From contig CAVOYU010000005.1 of the NCBI GenBank assembly GCA_963700775.1, forward strand, positions 124,001 to 188,000: DNA of 64,000 bases, read 5' to 3'. The number at the start of each line of letters is the position of its first letter. Positions within the stretch are counted from its first letter, which is position 1. Below are positions 52,605 through 62,034 of this stretch, piece after piece. The DNA comes from Thermohalobaculum sp963700775 (lineage in GTDB: Bacteria > Pseudomonadota > Alphaproteobacteria > Rhodobacterales > Rhodobacteraceae). The notes below the pieces were generated by a model, which made no database searches, was not told the origin of the DNA, and worked only from the letters and a program-made list of their open reading frames with translations. The position numbers were made by a program, and so were the translations under genes.

Positions 52605-53492
52605 TCAGACCCGCCCCGCGCCGCGGATCTGCGGCGGCGTGCGCGAGCGCAGCGCCACGACGATTCCGGCGGTGGCGATCAGCGCGATTCCACCCCAGCT
52701 CAACGCGTCGGGCAGGTTGCCCCAGGCGAAATAGCCGATCGCCGCGCCGAACAGGATCTGCAGGTAGGAGAACGGCACCACCGCACTCGCCTCGGCCTCG
52801 GAGTAGGCGGCGATGATCAGCAGGTGCGCAGTGCCCGAGAACACGCCGCAAAGGGCCATCAGCGCCAGGTCGGCGAGGCCGGGGGTCCGCCAGTCGAACG
52901 GCGCCAGGACCCCGGTGACCGCCAGCGCCCCGATCACGGTCCAGAGCAGCTGGGTCGTCCGCCCGGTGCCCCCGGCCATCCGCCGGGTCAGCAGCGCGTA
53001 GAGCGCATAGATCACGGCACAGGCCAGTGCGTAGACCTGCCCCGGCCCCACCGGCTGCAGCCCGGGCCGGATGATCAGCAGCGCGCCGCAGAAGCCGGCG
53101 GCGATGGCGGCCCAGCGTACCGGCCCCACCCGCTCGCCCAGCAGCCAGGGTGACAGCGCGGTCACGATCAGCGGGAACACCAGGGTGATCGACTGGGCGG
53201 TCGCCAGCGGCACGTGGGAGAGCGCTGAGACGAACAGCAGCGACGAGGCGCTGAGCAGGCCGCCGCGCAGGAGCAGCATGCCCCTTCCCGGCGGGTTCAG
53301 CGCCGCCGCCGCCCCGCGGCGGCGGACCGCGACAGGCGCCAGCAGCAGCAGCAGGAAGCCGAAGCGTACCGCCACCACCTGCACCGGGGCGTAGCCTTCG
53401 GTCAGGTGCTTCGACAGCGCGTCCATCACCGGCAGGATCACCACCGCCCCGCACATGAAGGCGATGCCCCGGCCGGTCGGCGTCAGGGCCAT
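52605..53492 (-). CDS. EamA-domain drug/metabolite transporter
   Basis: 295-residue ten-helix protein with two EamA repeats. Family features include VAVRFGFLLLLLAPV near helix 2, TLVFPLIVTALSPWLLGERV at the end of repeat one, and PFSYLQILFGAAIGYFAWG near the end of repeat two. Typically an exporter of amino acids, nucleosides or other metabolites. Separated by 76 bp from the downstream end of the gmaS gene, reading the same way. Confidence 0.87.
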   Translation of the reverse strand: MALTPTGRGIAFMCGAVVILPVMDALSKHLTEGYAPVQVVAVRFGFLLLLLAPVAVRRRGAAAALNPPGRGMLLLRGGLLSASSLLFVSALSHVPLATAQSITLVFPLIVTALSPWLLGERVGPVRWAAIAAGFCGALLIIRPGLQPVGPGQVYALACAVIYALYALLTRRMAGGTGRTTQLLWTVIGALAVTGVLAPFDWRTPGLADLALMALCGVFSGTAHLLIIAAYSEAEASAVVPFSYLQILFGAAIGYFAWGNLPDALSWGGIALIATAGIVVALRSRTPPQIRGAGRV

Positions 53493-53568
53493 CGCCGGAG
53501 CCCCGATGGGTGGAGCCCGGCGGCGCGCCGCCCCCTATCTGGTCCGGGGCAGCCGTCCGGCGCGGCCG

Positions 53569-54876
53569 TCAGCAATCCAGGGTGGTGTCGCGCTCCCAGC
53601 CGGTCAGGTGGCGGCAGTAGTCGTTCCACTCCTGGAAGCGCAGCTTCAGATAGGCCGCGACGGTCTCCGCGCCCAGGGCTTCGTGCAGCACCTTGTCCTT
53701 GCTCAGCTGGCGCAGCGCGTCCAGCAGGTTCAGCGGCAGCTTCCTGGCGCCGCGGACCTTGTGGCCCTCGGTATACATGTCGATGTCGAGACGCTTGCCG
53801 GGATCGCGCTTCTGCGCGAGCCCGTCCAGGCCCGCCGCCAGAACCGCCGCCGGGTAGAGATAGGGGTTGGCGGCGCCGTCGGCGAGACGCAGCTCGAGGC
53901 GCCCCTCGCCTGGGATGCGGATCATGTGGGTGCGGTTGTTGCCGCCATAGGTGATCGAGTTCGGCGCCCAGGTCGCGCCCGAGGTCGTGCGCGGCGCGTT
54001 GATCCGCTTGTACGAGTTCACCGTCGGGTTCGAGATCGCCGCCATCGCCGAGCCGTGGTAGAGGATCCCGCCCAGGAACTGATAGCCCATCGCCGAGATG
54101 CCGAGCTCGCCCTTCGCGTCGTGGAACAGGTTCTTCTTTCCGGCCGTATCCCAGACGCTGATATGGGCATGGCAGCCGTTGCCCGTCAGATGGGTGAAGG
54201 GCTTCGGCATGAAGGTGGCGCGCAGCCCGTGCTTCTCGGCGATCGACTTGGTCATGTACTTGAAGAAGGCGTGGCGGTCGGCGGTGACCAGCGCGTCGTC
54301 ATAGTTCCAGTTCATCTCGAACTGGCCGTTGGCGTCCTCGTGGTCGTTCTGGTACGGCCCCCAGCCGAGCTTCAGCATGCCGTCGCAGATCTCGCGGATC
54401 ACCTCGTAGCGGCGCATCAGGGCCGAGACGTCGTAGCAGGGCTTCGACTGGCTGTCGCGCGGGTCCGAGATGTCGGTGCCGTCGGCGTTGATCAGGTGAT
54501 ACTCGCACTCGACCCCGGTCTTCATCCGCAGGCCCTTGGCGGCCGCCCGGGCGATGACGCGCCTCAGGGTGTTGCGCGGCGCCTGTTCCACCTCCTTGCC
54601 GTCCATCCAGAGATCGGCGGCGAGCCAGCCGACCTCGGGCTTCCACGGCAGCTGGATCAGGCTCTCGGGGTCCGGCATCGCGAACAGGTCGGAATTCGCC
54701 GGCGTCATGTCGAGCCAGGTGGCGAACCCGGCGAACCCCGCCCCGTCCTTCGCCATGTCCCCGATCGCCGCGGCGGGCACCAGCTTTGCGCGCATCACCC
54801 CGAAGAGGTCGGTGTACGAGATCAGGAAATACTCGATTTTCTTGTCCTTGGCGGCCTTCGCCAGATCGGTTGCCAT
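53569..54876 (-). CDS. gmaS: Gamma-glutamylmethylamide synthetase, set B
   Basis: 435-residue GlnT-type ligase. IEYFLISYTDLFGVMRAKLVP, GAGFAGFATWLDMTPANSDL, QLPWKPEVGWLAADLWMDG, HEDANGQFEMNWNYDDAL, GNGCHAHISVWD, NSYKRINAPRT and the C-terminal TGWERDTTLDC are the pattern of characterised GMAS from methylotrophic alphaproteobacteria. It ligates methylamine to glutamate with ATP. The start at 54876 fits family length. It lies 170 bp downstream of mgsC-B with hairpins between, so it may be read through from that operon or have its own promoter. Confidence 0.85.
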   Translation of the reverse strand: MATDLAKAAKDKKIEYFLISYTDLFGVMRAKLVPAAAIGDMAKDGAGFAGFATWLDMTPANSDLFAMPDPESLIQLPWKPEVGWLAADLWMDGKEVEQAPRNTLRRVIARAAAKGLRMKTGVECEYHLINADGTDISDPRDSQSKPCYDVSALMRRYEVIREICDGMLKLGWGPYQNDHEDANGQFEMNWNYDDALVTADRHAFFKYMTKSIAEKHGLRATFMPKPFTHLTGNGCHAHISVWDTAGKKNLFHDAKGELGISAMGYQFLGGILYHGSAMAAISNPTVNSYKRINAPRTTSGATWAPNSITYGGNNRTHMIRIPGEGRLELRLADGAANPYLYPAAVLAAGLDGLAQKRDPGKRLDIDMYTEGHKVRGARKLPLNLLDALRQLSKDKVLHEALGAETVAAYLKLRFQEWNDYCRHLTGWERDTTLDC

Positions 54877-54923
54877 GGTTCCCCGTTTCTCCCCTGTGTC
54901 TGTGGTGGCAAATGGGCGGTCGA

Positions 54924-54975
54924 GACCCACCCTATGCTGCACCGTCCTTCGTAGGGTGGGTCCCGACCCACCATC
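54924..54975. repeat. Nested palindromes between mgsC and gmaS (set B)
   Basis: gacccaccctatg (54924-54936) pairs with cgtagggtgggtc (54950-54962) in 12 of 13 positions; the right arm overlaps a second perfect 7-bp dyad gtgggtc-cc-gacccac. The core tagggtg recurs in the 15-bp hairpin at 63191-63222 and a degenerate copy (gatgggtgccaacccaccatc) lies at 38277-38297 after glxD of set A. Looks like a dispersed intergenic palindrome family that may also terminate transcription. Confidence 0.55.
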
Positions 54976-55046
54976 TTTCGCGACGCGTACTTCTAATTCC
55001 TTGCAAGATCAACGTCTTGACCCCCCGTCCGCGTGCGGACGCCCGC

Positions 55047-56388
55047 TCAGTATCCGTCCGGGCCCTGCCCCGGGATCCAGCGCGTCCCGGCCAGCGGCAC
55101 CCCGGCCATCGCCGCGGCCTCCACCGTCAGCGCCGCAAGGTCCTCGGGCTCGAGGTTCCTGACATGGCTCTTGCCGTTGGCCCGCGCCAGGGTCTGCAGC
55201 TCCAGTGTCATCACCGCGAGGTAGTTCGCCAGCCGGCGGCCAGCTTTCACCGGATCGAGCCGTTTCGCAAGCTCCGGATCCTGGGTGGTGACGCCGGCCG
55301 GGTCGCGGCCCTCGTGCCAGTCGTCATAGGCGCCGGCGGTGGTGCCGAGCCTGGCGTATTCCTCCTCCAGCGCCGGGTCGTTGTCACCCAGCGCCACCAG
55401 CGCCGCCGAGCCGATGGAGACCGCATCGGCGCCCATGGCCAGCGCCTTGGCCACATCGGCGCCGGTGCGGATGCCGCCCGAGACGATGAGCTGCACCTTG
55501 CGGTGCATGTCGAGCTCCTCCAGCGCCCGGACCGCCTCGCGGACCGCGGCCAGCGTCGGGATGCCCACGTGCTCGATGAAGCAGTCCTGGGTCGCCGCCG
55601 TGCCGCCCTGCATGCCGTCGACCACCACCACGTCGGCGCCGGCCTTCACGCCAGCGCGGTGTCGTAGTAGGGCCGCGCCGCGCCGACCTTGACGTAGATC
55701 GGCTTCTCCCAGTCGGTGATCTCGCGCAGCTCCTGGATCTTGATCTCTAGGTCGTCCGGCCCGGTCCAGTCCGGGTGCCGGCAGGCCGAGCGCTGGTCGA
55801 TGCCGTCGGGCAGCGTGCGCATGCCGGCCACCCGCTCGGTGATCTTCTGCCCCAGCAGCATGCCGCCGCCGCCCGGCTTGGCGCCCTGGCCGACCACCAC
55901 CTCGATGGCGTCGGCCTTGCGGAGATCGTCCGGGTTCATGCCATAGCGGGACGGCAGGTACTGATAGACCAGCGTCTTCGAATGCCCCCGCTCCTCCTGC
56001 GTCATGCCGCCGTCGCCGGTGGTGGTCGAGGTCCCCATCGCGGTCGCACCGCGCCCCAGCGCCTCCTTGGCCTGGGCCGACAGCGAGCCGAAGCTCATGC
56101 CGGCGATGGTGATCGGGATCTTCAGCTCGATCGGCTTCTTGGCGAAGCGGGTGCCCAGCACCACGTCGGTGCGCGCATTTCTCGCGGTAGCCCTCCAGCG
56201 GATAGCGCGCTCATCGAGGCACCCAGCAACACCAGGTCGTCGAAATGCGGCAGCCGCCGCTTCGATCCGCCGCCGCGGATGTCGTAGATGCCGGTGGCCG
56301 CAGCCCGCCGGATCTCCGACAGCGTGTAGTCGTCGAAGGTCCAGGACTTGCGCGGCGTGGTGCGGGGCGTGTGGGAATAGTCGGCCAT
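55047..56388 (-). CDS. mgsC: N-methylglutamate synthase FMN subunit, GlxD/MgsC-like, set B (three frame breaks)
   Basis: About 447 residues when joined. Segments in order: SWTFDDYTLSEIRRAAATG, YPLEGYREKC, PITIAGMSFGSLSAQAKEA, TTTGDGGMTQEER, DGMQGGTAATQD and LIVSGGIRTGADVAKALA for FMN binding, ending VPLAGTRWIPG. Where set A has a three-Cys cluster motif, this protein has GAYDDWHEGRDPAGVTTQDP with no Cys. Frame breaks lie near 56201-56210, 56170-56177 (both extra bases in GC repeats) and 55648-55652 (one G lost). Three breaks may mean decay, but all the conserved sequence is intact in the three frames. Start overlaps mgsB. Confidence 0.82.
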
Positions 56389-57074
56389 CAATAGGCCCCT
56401 ATGTTGTCGATGTGGAAGTTGTAGAGCTTGCGCGCCGAGCCGTAGCGGCGGAACTCCTCGGGCTTCGCGTCGAAGCCGGCCCGCGCCAGCAGATCCGCCA
56501 GCTCGGCCTTGTGCTCGTCGCGCAGCTCCTTCTCGATGCAGTCGGCCCCGAGCGAGGCGACCTTGCCGCGCACAAAGAGCCGGGCCTCGTAGATCGAGTC
56601 GCCGAGATCGGCGCCAGCGTCCCCCAGCACCACCAGCCGCCCCGCCTGGGCCATGAAGGCGGACATGTGGCCGATATTGCCGCCGACTACGATGTCGATC
56701 CCCTTCATCGAGATCCCGCAGCGCGCCGAGGTGTTTCCCTCGATCACCAAGAGGCCCCCATGCCCGGTGGCCCCCGCCGACTGCGAGGCGTCACCGGTCA
56801 CCCGGACCGTGCCCGACATCATGTTCTCGGCGACGCCGGTCCCCGCGTTGCCCTCGATGGTGACGGCCGCTTCCTTGTTCATTCCGGCGGCGTAGTAGCC
56901 GCAGTGGCCCTTGATGGTGACGCTGACCGGATGCAGCAGCCCGCAGGCGAGCGCATGGGCGCCGCCGGGATTGGTCACCGTGAAGTCGCCCTGCGCCGCG
57001 TCCTGCAGCGCCTGGTTCACCTGGCGCCGGTCGAGCGCCGCCAGATCGAGGACGGTATTGGAAGCCGCCGTCAT
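56388..57074 (-). CDS. mgsB: N-methylglutamate synthase GXGXG subunit, GlxC/MgsB-like, set B
   Basis: 228-residue beta-helix protein related to the C-terminal domain of glutamate synthase: VTIKGHCGYYAAGMNKEA, VTIEGNAGTGVAENMMSG, VRVTGDASQSAGATG, IVVGGNIGHMSAFM, VVLGDAGADLGDSIYEA. Shorter at the N-terminus than its set A counterpart. Coupled on both sides by overlapping stop/start codons (ATGA with mgsA, TGATG with mgsC). Confidence 0.88.
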   Translation of the reverse strand: MTAASNTVLDLAALDRRQVNQALQDAAQGDFTVTNPGGAHALACGLLHPVSVTIKGHCGYYAAGMNKEAAVTIEGNAGTGVAENMMSGTVRVTGDASQSAGATGHGGLLVIEGNTSARCGISMKGIDIVVGGNIGHMSAFMAQAGRLVVLGDAGADLGDSIYEARLFVRGKVASLGADCIEKELRDEHKAELADLLARAGFDAKPEEFRRYGSARKLYNFHIDNIGAY

Positions 57075-57967
57075 GCCGCGTGGCTCCAGCTGTAGATGGT
57101 GGCGGGCGCCGGCTCCCAGATCTTCGCGTTGGCGACGTCCGGAAGCTTGGCGATGGCCCGGAACTCGGAGGACATCGCCACCCATTCGTCGGTCTCGGCG
57201 ATCACCGCGGGCTTGCAGGCGATCGGGTCCCGCACCACCGCGAAACCGTCCCGGGTGCCGATGGCGAAGGTGTAGAACCCGTCGAGGTCTCGCAGCGCCC
57301 CCTGGATCGCCTGGTCGAGCGTATCGCCCTCGCGCACCCGCCAGGCGAGGTAGCCGGCGGCGACTTCGGAGTTGTTCTCGGTCTGGAAGGTCTCGCCGCG
57401 CTTCCTCAGATTCTCGCGCAGCCGGTTGTGGTTCGAGAGCGAGCCGTTGTGCACGAGGCAGGTGTCGGCCCCGGTCGAGAACGGGTGCGAGCCGGCGGTC
57501 GTAACCGCGCTCTCGGTCGCCATCCGGGTATGCGCGATGGCGTGGGTGCCGGTGCGCCCGGCCAGCCCCAGCCGCTCGGCCACCGCGTCCGGATCGCCGA
57601 TTTCCTTGCAAAGCTCGATCGAGCTGCCGACCGCCAGCACGCTGACGTCGGGCGCATTCTCGATCAGCCAGTTCCGCGCGGTCTGGCCATCGCCCGGCGT
57701 CTTGAAGATCGCATGGTCGGACAGCGTCTCGACCTTCACGTCCGCGCCCAGCACATGCTCGAGCTCGTGCTCGTAATGCTTCCAGTTGGTCTCGCCGGTC
57801 AGCGACAGGGCCGAGACCTTGGCCAGCCCGTTGCCGCCGCTGTAGACGGCGAAGCCGGCCGAATCCGGGCCGCGGCTCGACATCTCGTGCAGCATCAGCG
57901 CGGTCAGGCGCCCGAGTTCGGGTTCCAGTTTCGGGGTCTTCAGGTAAAGCCCCACAATGCCGCACAT
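57071..57967 (-). CDS. mgsA: N-methylglutamate synthase amidotransferase subunit, GlxB/MgsA-like, set B
   Basis: 298-residue class II amidotransferase with Cys2 nucleophile (MCGIVGL), MSSRGPDSAGFAVYSGG, AHTRMATESAVTTAGSHPF and LVHNGSLSNHNRLRENL. First gene of the mgsABC-gmaS group, preceded by GGAGGAAAT and by an operator-like dyad. With MgsB and MgsC it would make N-methylglutamate from glutamate plus methylamine or gamma-glutamylmethylamide. Confidence 0.88.
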   Translation of the reverse strand: MCGIVGLYLKTPKLEPELGRLTALMLHEMSSRGPDSAGFAVYSGGNGLAKVSALSLTGETNWKHYEHELEHVLGADVKVETLSDHAIFKTPGDGQTARNWLIENAPDVSVLAVGSSIELCKEIGDPDAVAERLGLAGRTGTHAIAHTRMATESAVTTAGSHPFSTGADTCLVHNGSLSNHNRLRENLRKRGETFQTENNSEVAAGYLAWRVREGDTLDQAIQGALRDLDGFYTFAIGTRDGFAVVRDPIACKPAVIAETDEWVAMSSEFRAIAKLPDVANAKIWEPAPATIYSWSHAA

Positions 57968-58022
57968 GGGCGGATTTCCTCCTATCGGTTGACCGGCTGG
58001 AAGGTGGGGTTGGCGCGCTTCA

Positions 58023-58049
58023 CTGTCAAGAACATAATTTTCTTTACAG
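58023..58049 (-). promoter_or_regulatory. Operator-like dyad and A/T-rich promoter upstream of mgsA
   Basis: ctgtcaag (58023-58030) and ctttacag (58042-58049) form an inverted repeat matching in 7 of 8 positions around an 11-base A/T spacer. On the minus strand it includes TTGACA, a perfect -35 hexamer, though no clear -10 follows. It lies between the XRE-cupin regulator stop and the mgsA start, so the regulator could bind here and control the set B operon. Confidence 0.5.
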
Positions 58050-58060
58050 GAAAGTAGCCC

Positions 58061-58666
58061 CTACGCCGCCCGGCGCGGCGTCACGATGACCGAGAGATAG
58101 ACCGCCGGCAGCTTGCGCAGCTCCAGCGGCCCATGCGCGAGGCTGGAATCGAAGAACAGCGAATTGCCGGGCAGCATGGTGTAGGTCTTGTCCCCGTGGG
58201 CATACACCACTTCGCCCTCGAGCATGTAGATGAACTCGATACCGTCATGCTGGAAGATCGGGAAGGCGTCCGATGTCTCGTCCAGGGTGATCAGGAAGGG
58301 TTCCACCCCGACTTCGCGCCGCAGCGCATGGCCGAGAAGCTGGTAGCGGTGGCCCTTTGCCGAGCCGCGGCGCTCGATGGTCAGCCCGTGCCCGGACTTC
58401 ACGAAGGTTGCGTCGGATTTCTGGTCGAACTTGGTGAAGAAGCTCGCCAGCGGCATGTTCATGGCGCCCGCCAGCGCCGAGAGGGTCGCGAGCGAGGGCG
58501 AGGTCTGGCCGGTCTCGACCTTCGACAGCATGCCGGGGCTGACCCCGGCCGCGGCGGCGAGGTCGCTGATGGTCATGCCGAGTGCGGTGCGGAGCGCGCG
58601 GATCTGCGCGCCCACGAGCATCTCGAGCGGGATGTTCGGCGTCTCGGCCACGCGCGTGTCCCTCAC
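58061..58666 (-). CDS. XRE-family regulator with C-terminal cupin domain
   Basis: 201-residue regulator: helix-turn-helix of Cro/CI type (IRALRTALGMTISDLAAAAGVSPGMLSKVETG, about residues 22-52, continuing to 75) and a small-molecule-sensing cupin (EPFLITLDETSDAFPIFQHDGIEFIYMLEG ... LFFDSSLAHGP, about 120-185), the layout of PuuR. The start is GTG at 58666 or 58651. Reads toward mgsABC-gmaS and faces ridA and the third ligase across 219 bp; either or both may be its targets. Confidence 0.9.
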   Translation of the reverse strand: MRDTRVAETPNIPLEMLVGAQIRALRTALGMTISDLAAAAGVSPGMLSKVETGQTSPSLATLSALAGAMNMPLASFFTKFDQKSDATFVKSGHGLTIERRGSAKGHRYQLLGHALRREVGVEPFLITLDETSDAFPIFQHDGIEFIYMLEGEVVYAHGDKTYTMLPGNSLFFDSSLAHGPLELRKLPAVYLSVIVTPRRAA

Positions 58667-58885
58667 GGTTCCCGGAATCGAGCCTAGCCAGTGAGTTTGC
58701 CGGGATCAAATGCGAAGCGCAGGGCTGCGCCCGGCCGCCGCATTGTCTTCCGGCAAGACGCGATTCAGCCTCTTCACCCGGCCGCGGACTCCATTATAGG
58801 CTCTGCGCGCGCCGGCGCGGCGAAACCGCACCTTGCGCGACAGGAACTGCAATGCCGGCGTGCCCGGCCCCCGGGGGGAGGAACG

Positions 58886-59251
58886 ATGTTCGAGATCAGG
58901 CGGGTGCAGGGCGGAGCGCAGGGTCGCAGCGCAGGCTCGGCGGCGGGCGGTTTCGCCTGGGCGGTGGCGACATCGGACGAACCGGTGGCCGACATCTATG
59001 CGCAGACCAGGAATGCGCTGGCGAAGATCGACCGCATCCTGGCCGGACTCGGGACCGACAAGACCCGGCTGGTGAACGCCACCGTCTACATCGACAAGAT
59101 GCAGCTCAAGGGCGAGATGGACCGCGCCTGGTGCGAGTGGATCGGCGACGACCCCCGGCACTGGCCGCAGCGTGCCTGCATCGAGTCGCGGCTCTACGAG
59201 TACGACTTGGTCGAGGTCGTCGTGATCGCCACGGCGCCGGCTGCCGGCTGA
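58886..59251 (+). CDS. RidA (YjgF/UK114) family protein
   Basis: 121-residue RidA-fold protein. VADIYAQTRNALAKIDRILAGLG, LVNATVYIDKM and CIESRLYEYDLVEVVVIATAP show the family layout; the imine-hydrolase Arg occurs in CIESRL rather than the usual N/C-x-R-x2 context with Glu, so enzymatic imine hydrolysis is uncertain. Strong GGGGGGAGGAAC ribosome-binding site. First gene of a ridA-ligase-aldehyde DH-alcohol DH operon; such RidA relatives accompany amine-catabolic pathways that form enamine or imine intermediates. Confidence 0.85.
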   Translation: MFEIRRVQGGAQGRSAGSAAGGFAWAVATSDEPVADIYAQTRNALAKIDRILAGLGTDKTRLVNATVYIDKMQLKGEMDRAWCEWIGDDPRHWPQRACIESRLYEYDLVEVVVIATAPAAG

Positions 59252-59265
59252 GAGAGGGAAACGGA

Positions 59266-60636
59266 ATGACCGGGATGCTGACACTCGACGAACTGCGGCT
59301 GGCCGTGGAGGCGGGCGAGATCGACACCGTCGTCGCCGCCCAGACCGACATGCAGGGCCGCCTGATGGGCAAGCGTTTCCAGGCGGAGCACTTTCTGGAC
59401 AGCGCCTGGGAGGAGACCCACAGCTGCAACTACCTGCTGGCCACTGACATGGAGATGGAGACGGTCGGCGGCTACAAGGCCACAAGCTGGGCCGCCGGCT
59501 ACGGCGACTACACCATGAAGCCGGACCTCTCCACCCTGCGGCGGATCCCCTGGCTCGAGGGCACCGCGCTGGTGCTCTGCGACGTGCTCGACCATCACAC
59601 CCATGCCGAGGTACCCCATTCTCCCCGCGCGGTGCTGAAGCGGCAGGTGGCGCGGTTGGGGGCGATGGGCCTGAAGCCCTTCATGGCCACCGAGCTGGAG
59701 TATTTCCTGTTCCGGCAGAGCTACGAGGAGGCCCACGATGCCGGTTACCGCGGCCTGACCACGTTCGGCCCCTACAACGAGGACTACCACATCTTCCAGA
59801 CCACCAAGGAAGAGGACATCAACCGGGCGATCCGCACCGGCCTCCAGGGCGCTGGAATCCCGGTCGAGAACTCGAAAGGCGAAGCCTCGGCCGGGCAGGG
59901 CGAGATCAACGTGCGCTACGCCGACGCGCTGACCATGGCGGACCGCCATTCGATCATCAAGAACGGCTGCAAGGAAATCGCCTGGGCGAAGGGCCGGGCG
60001 CTGACCTTCATGGCGAAGTGGAGCTACGATGCGGCCGGAAGCTCGTCGCACATCCACCAGTCGCTTTGGAGCGCCGATGGCAAGACGCCGATGTTCCAAG
60101 ACCCGGCCGCCGAGCACGGCATGTCGGAGATGATGCGCAACTACGTGGCGGGGCTGCTTCACAATGCCAGCGAGATCACCTGGTTCCTGGCGCCCTTCAT
60201 CAACTCCTACAAGCGGTTCATGGCCGGCACCTTCGCGCCGACCAAGGCGGTCTGGAGCATGGACAACCGCACCGCGGGCTATCGCCTCTGCGGCGCTGGC
60301 ACCAAGGCGATCCGGATCGAGTGCCGGGTCGGCGGCTCGGACCTGAACCCCTATCTCGCCATGGCGGCACTGCTCGCCGCCGGGATCGACGGCATCGAGA
60401 ACAAGCGCGCGCTCGAGCCGGCCTTCGTCGGCGACGCCTATGGCGGCCGGGACGTGCGCGAGATCCCGAACACCTTGCGCGCGGCAGCGGCGGCGATGGA
60501 CGGCTCGGCGATGCTGCGCAAGGCGTTTGGCGACGAGGTGATCGACCACTACGTCCATGCGGCGCGATGGGAGCAGGTGGAATATGACCGCCGCGTCACC
60601 GACTGGGAAGTGGCGCGCGGATTCGAGAGATCGTGA
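59266..60636 (+). CDS. Glutamine-synthetase-like gamma-glutamyl ligase, PuuA-like, set C
   Basis: 456-residue ligase of the glutamine synthetase family. VVAAQTDMQGRLMGKRF (beta-grasp), metal Glu in ATELEYFLF and EASAGQGEINVRYADAL, SSHIHQSLWSADG, FINSYKRFMAGTFAPT and IECRVGGSDLNPYLAMAA are typical of PuuA/GlnA-like ligases acting on amines rather than on ammonia. Pathways of this kind (PuuA for putrescine, IpuC for isopropylamine) gamma-glutamylate an amine before dehydrogenation. The two dehydrogenases downstream suggest an amino-alcohol or a monoamine whose carbon is oxidised to aldehyde and acid. The substrate is inferred. Confidence 0.87.
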   Translation: MTGMLTLDELRLAVEAGEIDTVVAAQTDMQGRLMGKRFQAEHFLDSAWEETHSCNYLLATDMEMETVGGYKATSWAAGYGDYTMKPDLSTLRRIPWLEGTALVLCDVLDHHTHAEVPHSPRAVLKRQVARLGAMGLKPFMATELEYFLFRQSYEEAHDAGYRGLTTFGPYNEDYHIFQTTKEEDINRAIRTGLQGAGIPVENSKGEASAGQGEINVRYADALTMADRHSIIKNGCKEIAWAKGRALTFMAKWSYDAAGSSSHIHQSLWSADGKTPMFQDPAAEHGMSEMMRNYVAGLLHNASEITWFLAPFINSYKRFMAGTFAPTKAVWSMDNRTAGYRLCGAGTKAIRIECRVGGSDLNPYLAMAALLAAGIDGIENKRALEPAFVGDAYGGRDVREIPNTLRAAAAAMDGSAMLRKAFGDEVIDHYVHAARWEQVEYDRRVTDWEVARGFERS

Positions 60637-60643
60637 GGACACC

Positions 60644-62029
60644 ATGACCGCCACCCTGAAACTCGTCACCCCCATCGATGGCTCCGTCTACATCGAGCGC
60701 CCGGTCGCCAGCCGGTCCGAGGTCGAGGCGGCCGTCGCCGCCGCCCGCAAGGCGCAGAAGGCCTGGGCTGCCCGGCCGCTGGCCGAGCGCGTCGCGCTGG
60801 TGCGCGCCGGCATCGCCCGGCTCCGCGCCATGAACGACGAGATCGTCCCCGAGCTCGCCTGGCAGATGGGCCGGCCCGTCCGCTATGGCGGCGAGGTCGG
60901 CGGCGTCGAGGAGCGGGCCTACCACATGGCCGACATCGCCGGGCGCGCGCTGGCCCCCATCGAGATCGAGGACAGCGACAAGTTCCGCCGCATGATCCGG
61001 CGCGAGCCGCTGGGCGTGGTGCTGGTGATCGCGCCCTGGAACTACCCCTATCTCACCGCCGTCAACACCCTCGCCCCGGCGCTGATCGCGGGCAATGCGG
61101 TGATCCTGAAGCACGCCACCCAGACGCTTCTCGCCGGCGAGCGCTTCCAGCGTGCATTCGACGAGGCCGGGCTGCCGGCGGGCCTGTTCCGCAACCTCGC
61201 CCTCGACCACGGCACCACCGAGGCGATGCTGTCTTCCCGCATGGTCGATTTCGTCAACTTCACCGGCTCGGTCGGCGGCGGTCAGGCGATCGAGCGCGCC
61301 GCGGCCGGCACCTTCATGGGCGTCGGGCTCGAGCTTGGCGGCAAGGACCCAGGCTATGTTCGCGCCGACGCCGACCCGGTCTACGCCGCCGACGGGCTGA
61401 TCGACGGGGCGATGTTCAACTCGGGCCAGTGCTGCTGCGGCATCGAGCGCATCTACGTGGCCGCGCCGCTCTACGACGCCTTCGTCGAGCGGGCGGTCGA
61501 GATCGTCAACGGCTATGTGCTCGGCAACCCGCTGGAGCAGGCGACCAGCCTCGGCCCGATGGCGCAGGTCCGCTTCGCGAAGCTGGTGCGCGAGCACATT
61601 GCCGAGGCGGTGGCCAGGGGCGCGAAGGCCCTGATCGACCCCAGGCGGTTCCCGGCGGATACCGGCGACACCGCCTATCTCGCGCCGCAGATCCTGGTCG
61701 ATGTCGACCACTCCATGCGGGTGATGCGCGAGGAGAGCTTCGGCCCGGTCGTCGGCATCATGAAGGTGGGTGACGACGACGAGGCGGTCCGGCTGATGAA
61801 CGACTCCGAGTTCGGGCTGACCGCCGCGATCATCACCCACGACACGGACAAGGCCGCCGAGCTCGGGCAAAGGATCGAGACCGGCACCGTCTTCATGAAC
61901 CGCTGCGACTATCTCGACCCGGCGCTCTGCTGGACCGGGGTCAAGCACACCGGCCGCGGCGGCGCGCTCAGCGTCCTCGGCTACCAGAACCTCACCCGTC
62001 CGAAATCCTACCACCTGAGAAAGGCCTGA
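60644..62029 (+). CDS. Aldehyde dehydrogenase of the set C ligase operon
   Basis: 461-residue aldehyde dehydrogenase with NAD-site VLVIAPWNYPYLTAVN, general-base Glu in GLELGGKDPGYV and catalytic Cys in SGQCCCGIERIY (three adjacent Cys, as in the succinate-semialdehyde-like and PuuC-like group). MREESFGPVVGIM is also conserved. It starts 7 bp after the ligase stop. Expected to oxidise a gamma-glutamylated aldehyde or the aldehyde made by the downstream alcohol dehydrogenase. Confidence 0.9.
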   Translation: MTATLKLVTPIDGSVYIERPVASRSEVEAAVAAARKAQKAWAARPLAERVALVRAGIARLRAMNDEIVPELAWQMGRPVRYGGEVGGVEERAYHMADIAGRALAPIEIEDSDKFRRMIRREPLGVVLVIAPWNYPYLTAVNTLAPALIAGNAVILKHATQTLLAGERFQRAFDEAGLPAGLFRNLALDHGTTEAMLSSRMVDFVNFTGSVGGGQAIERAAAGTFMGVGLELGGKDPGYVRADADPVYAADGLIDGAMFNSGQCCCGIERIYVAAPLYDAFVERAVEIVNGYVLGNPLEQATSLGPMAQVRFAKLVREHIAEAVARGAKALIDPRRFPADTGDTAYLAPQILVDVDHSMRVMREESFGPVVGIMKVGDDDEAVRLMNDSEFGLTAAIITHDTDKAAELGQRIETGTVFMNRCDYLDPALCWTGVKHTGRGGALSVLGYQNLTRPKSYHLRKA

Positions 62030-62034
62030 CCTCC

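Noticed and set aside
55047..56388. Calling the set B synthase subunit a pseudogene because of three frame breaks
   Set aside because: All conserved blocks survive without in-frame stops inside blocks, and similar single-base breaks occur in eight other conserved genes, so sequencing error is at least as likely.
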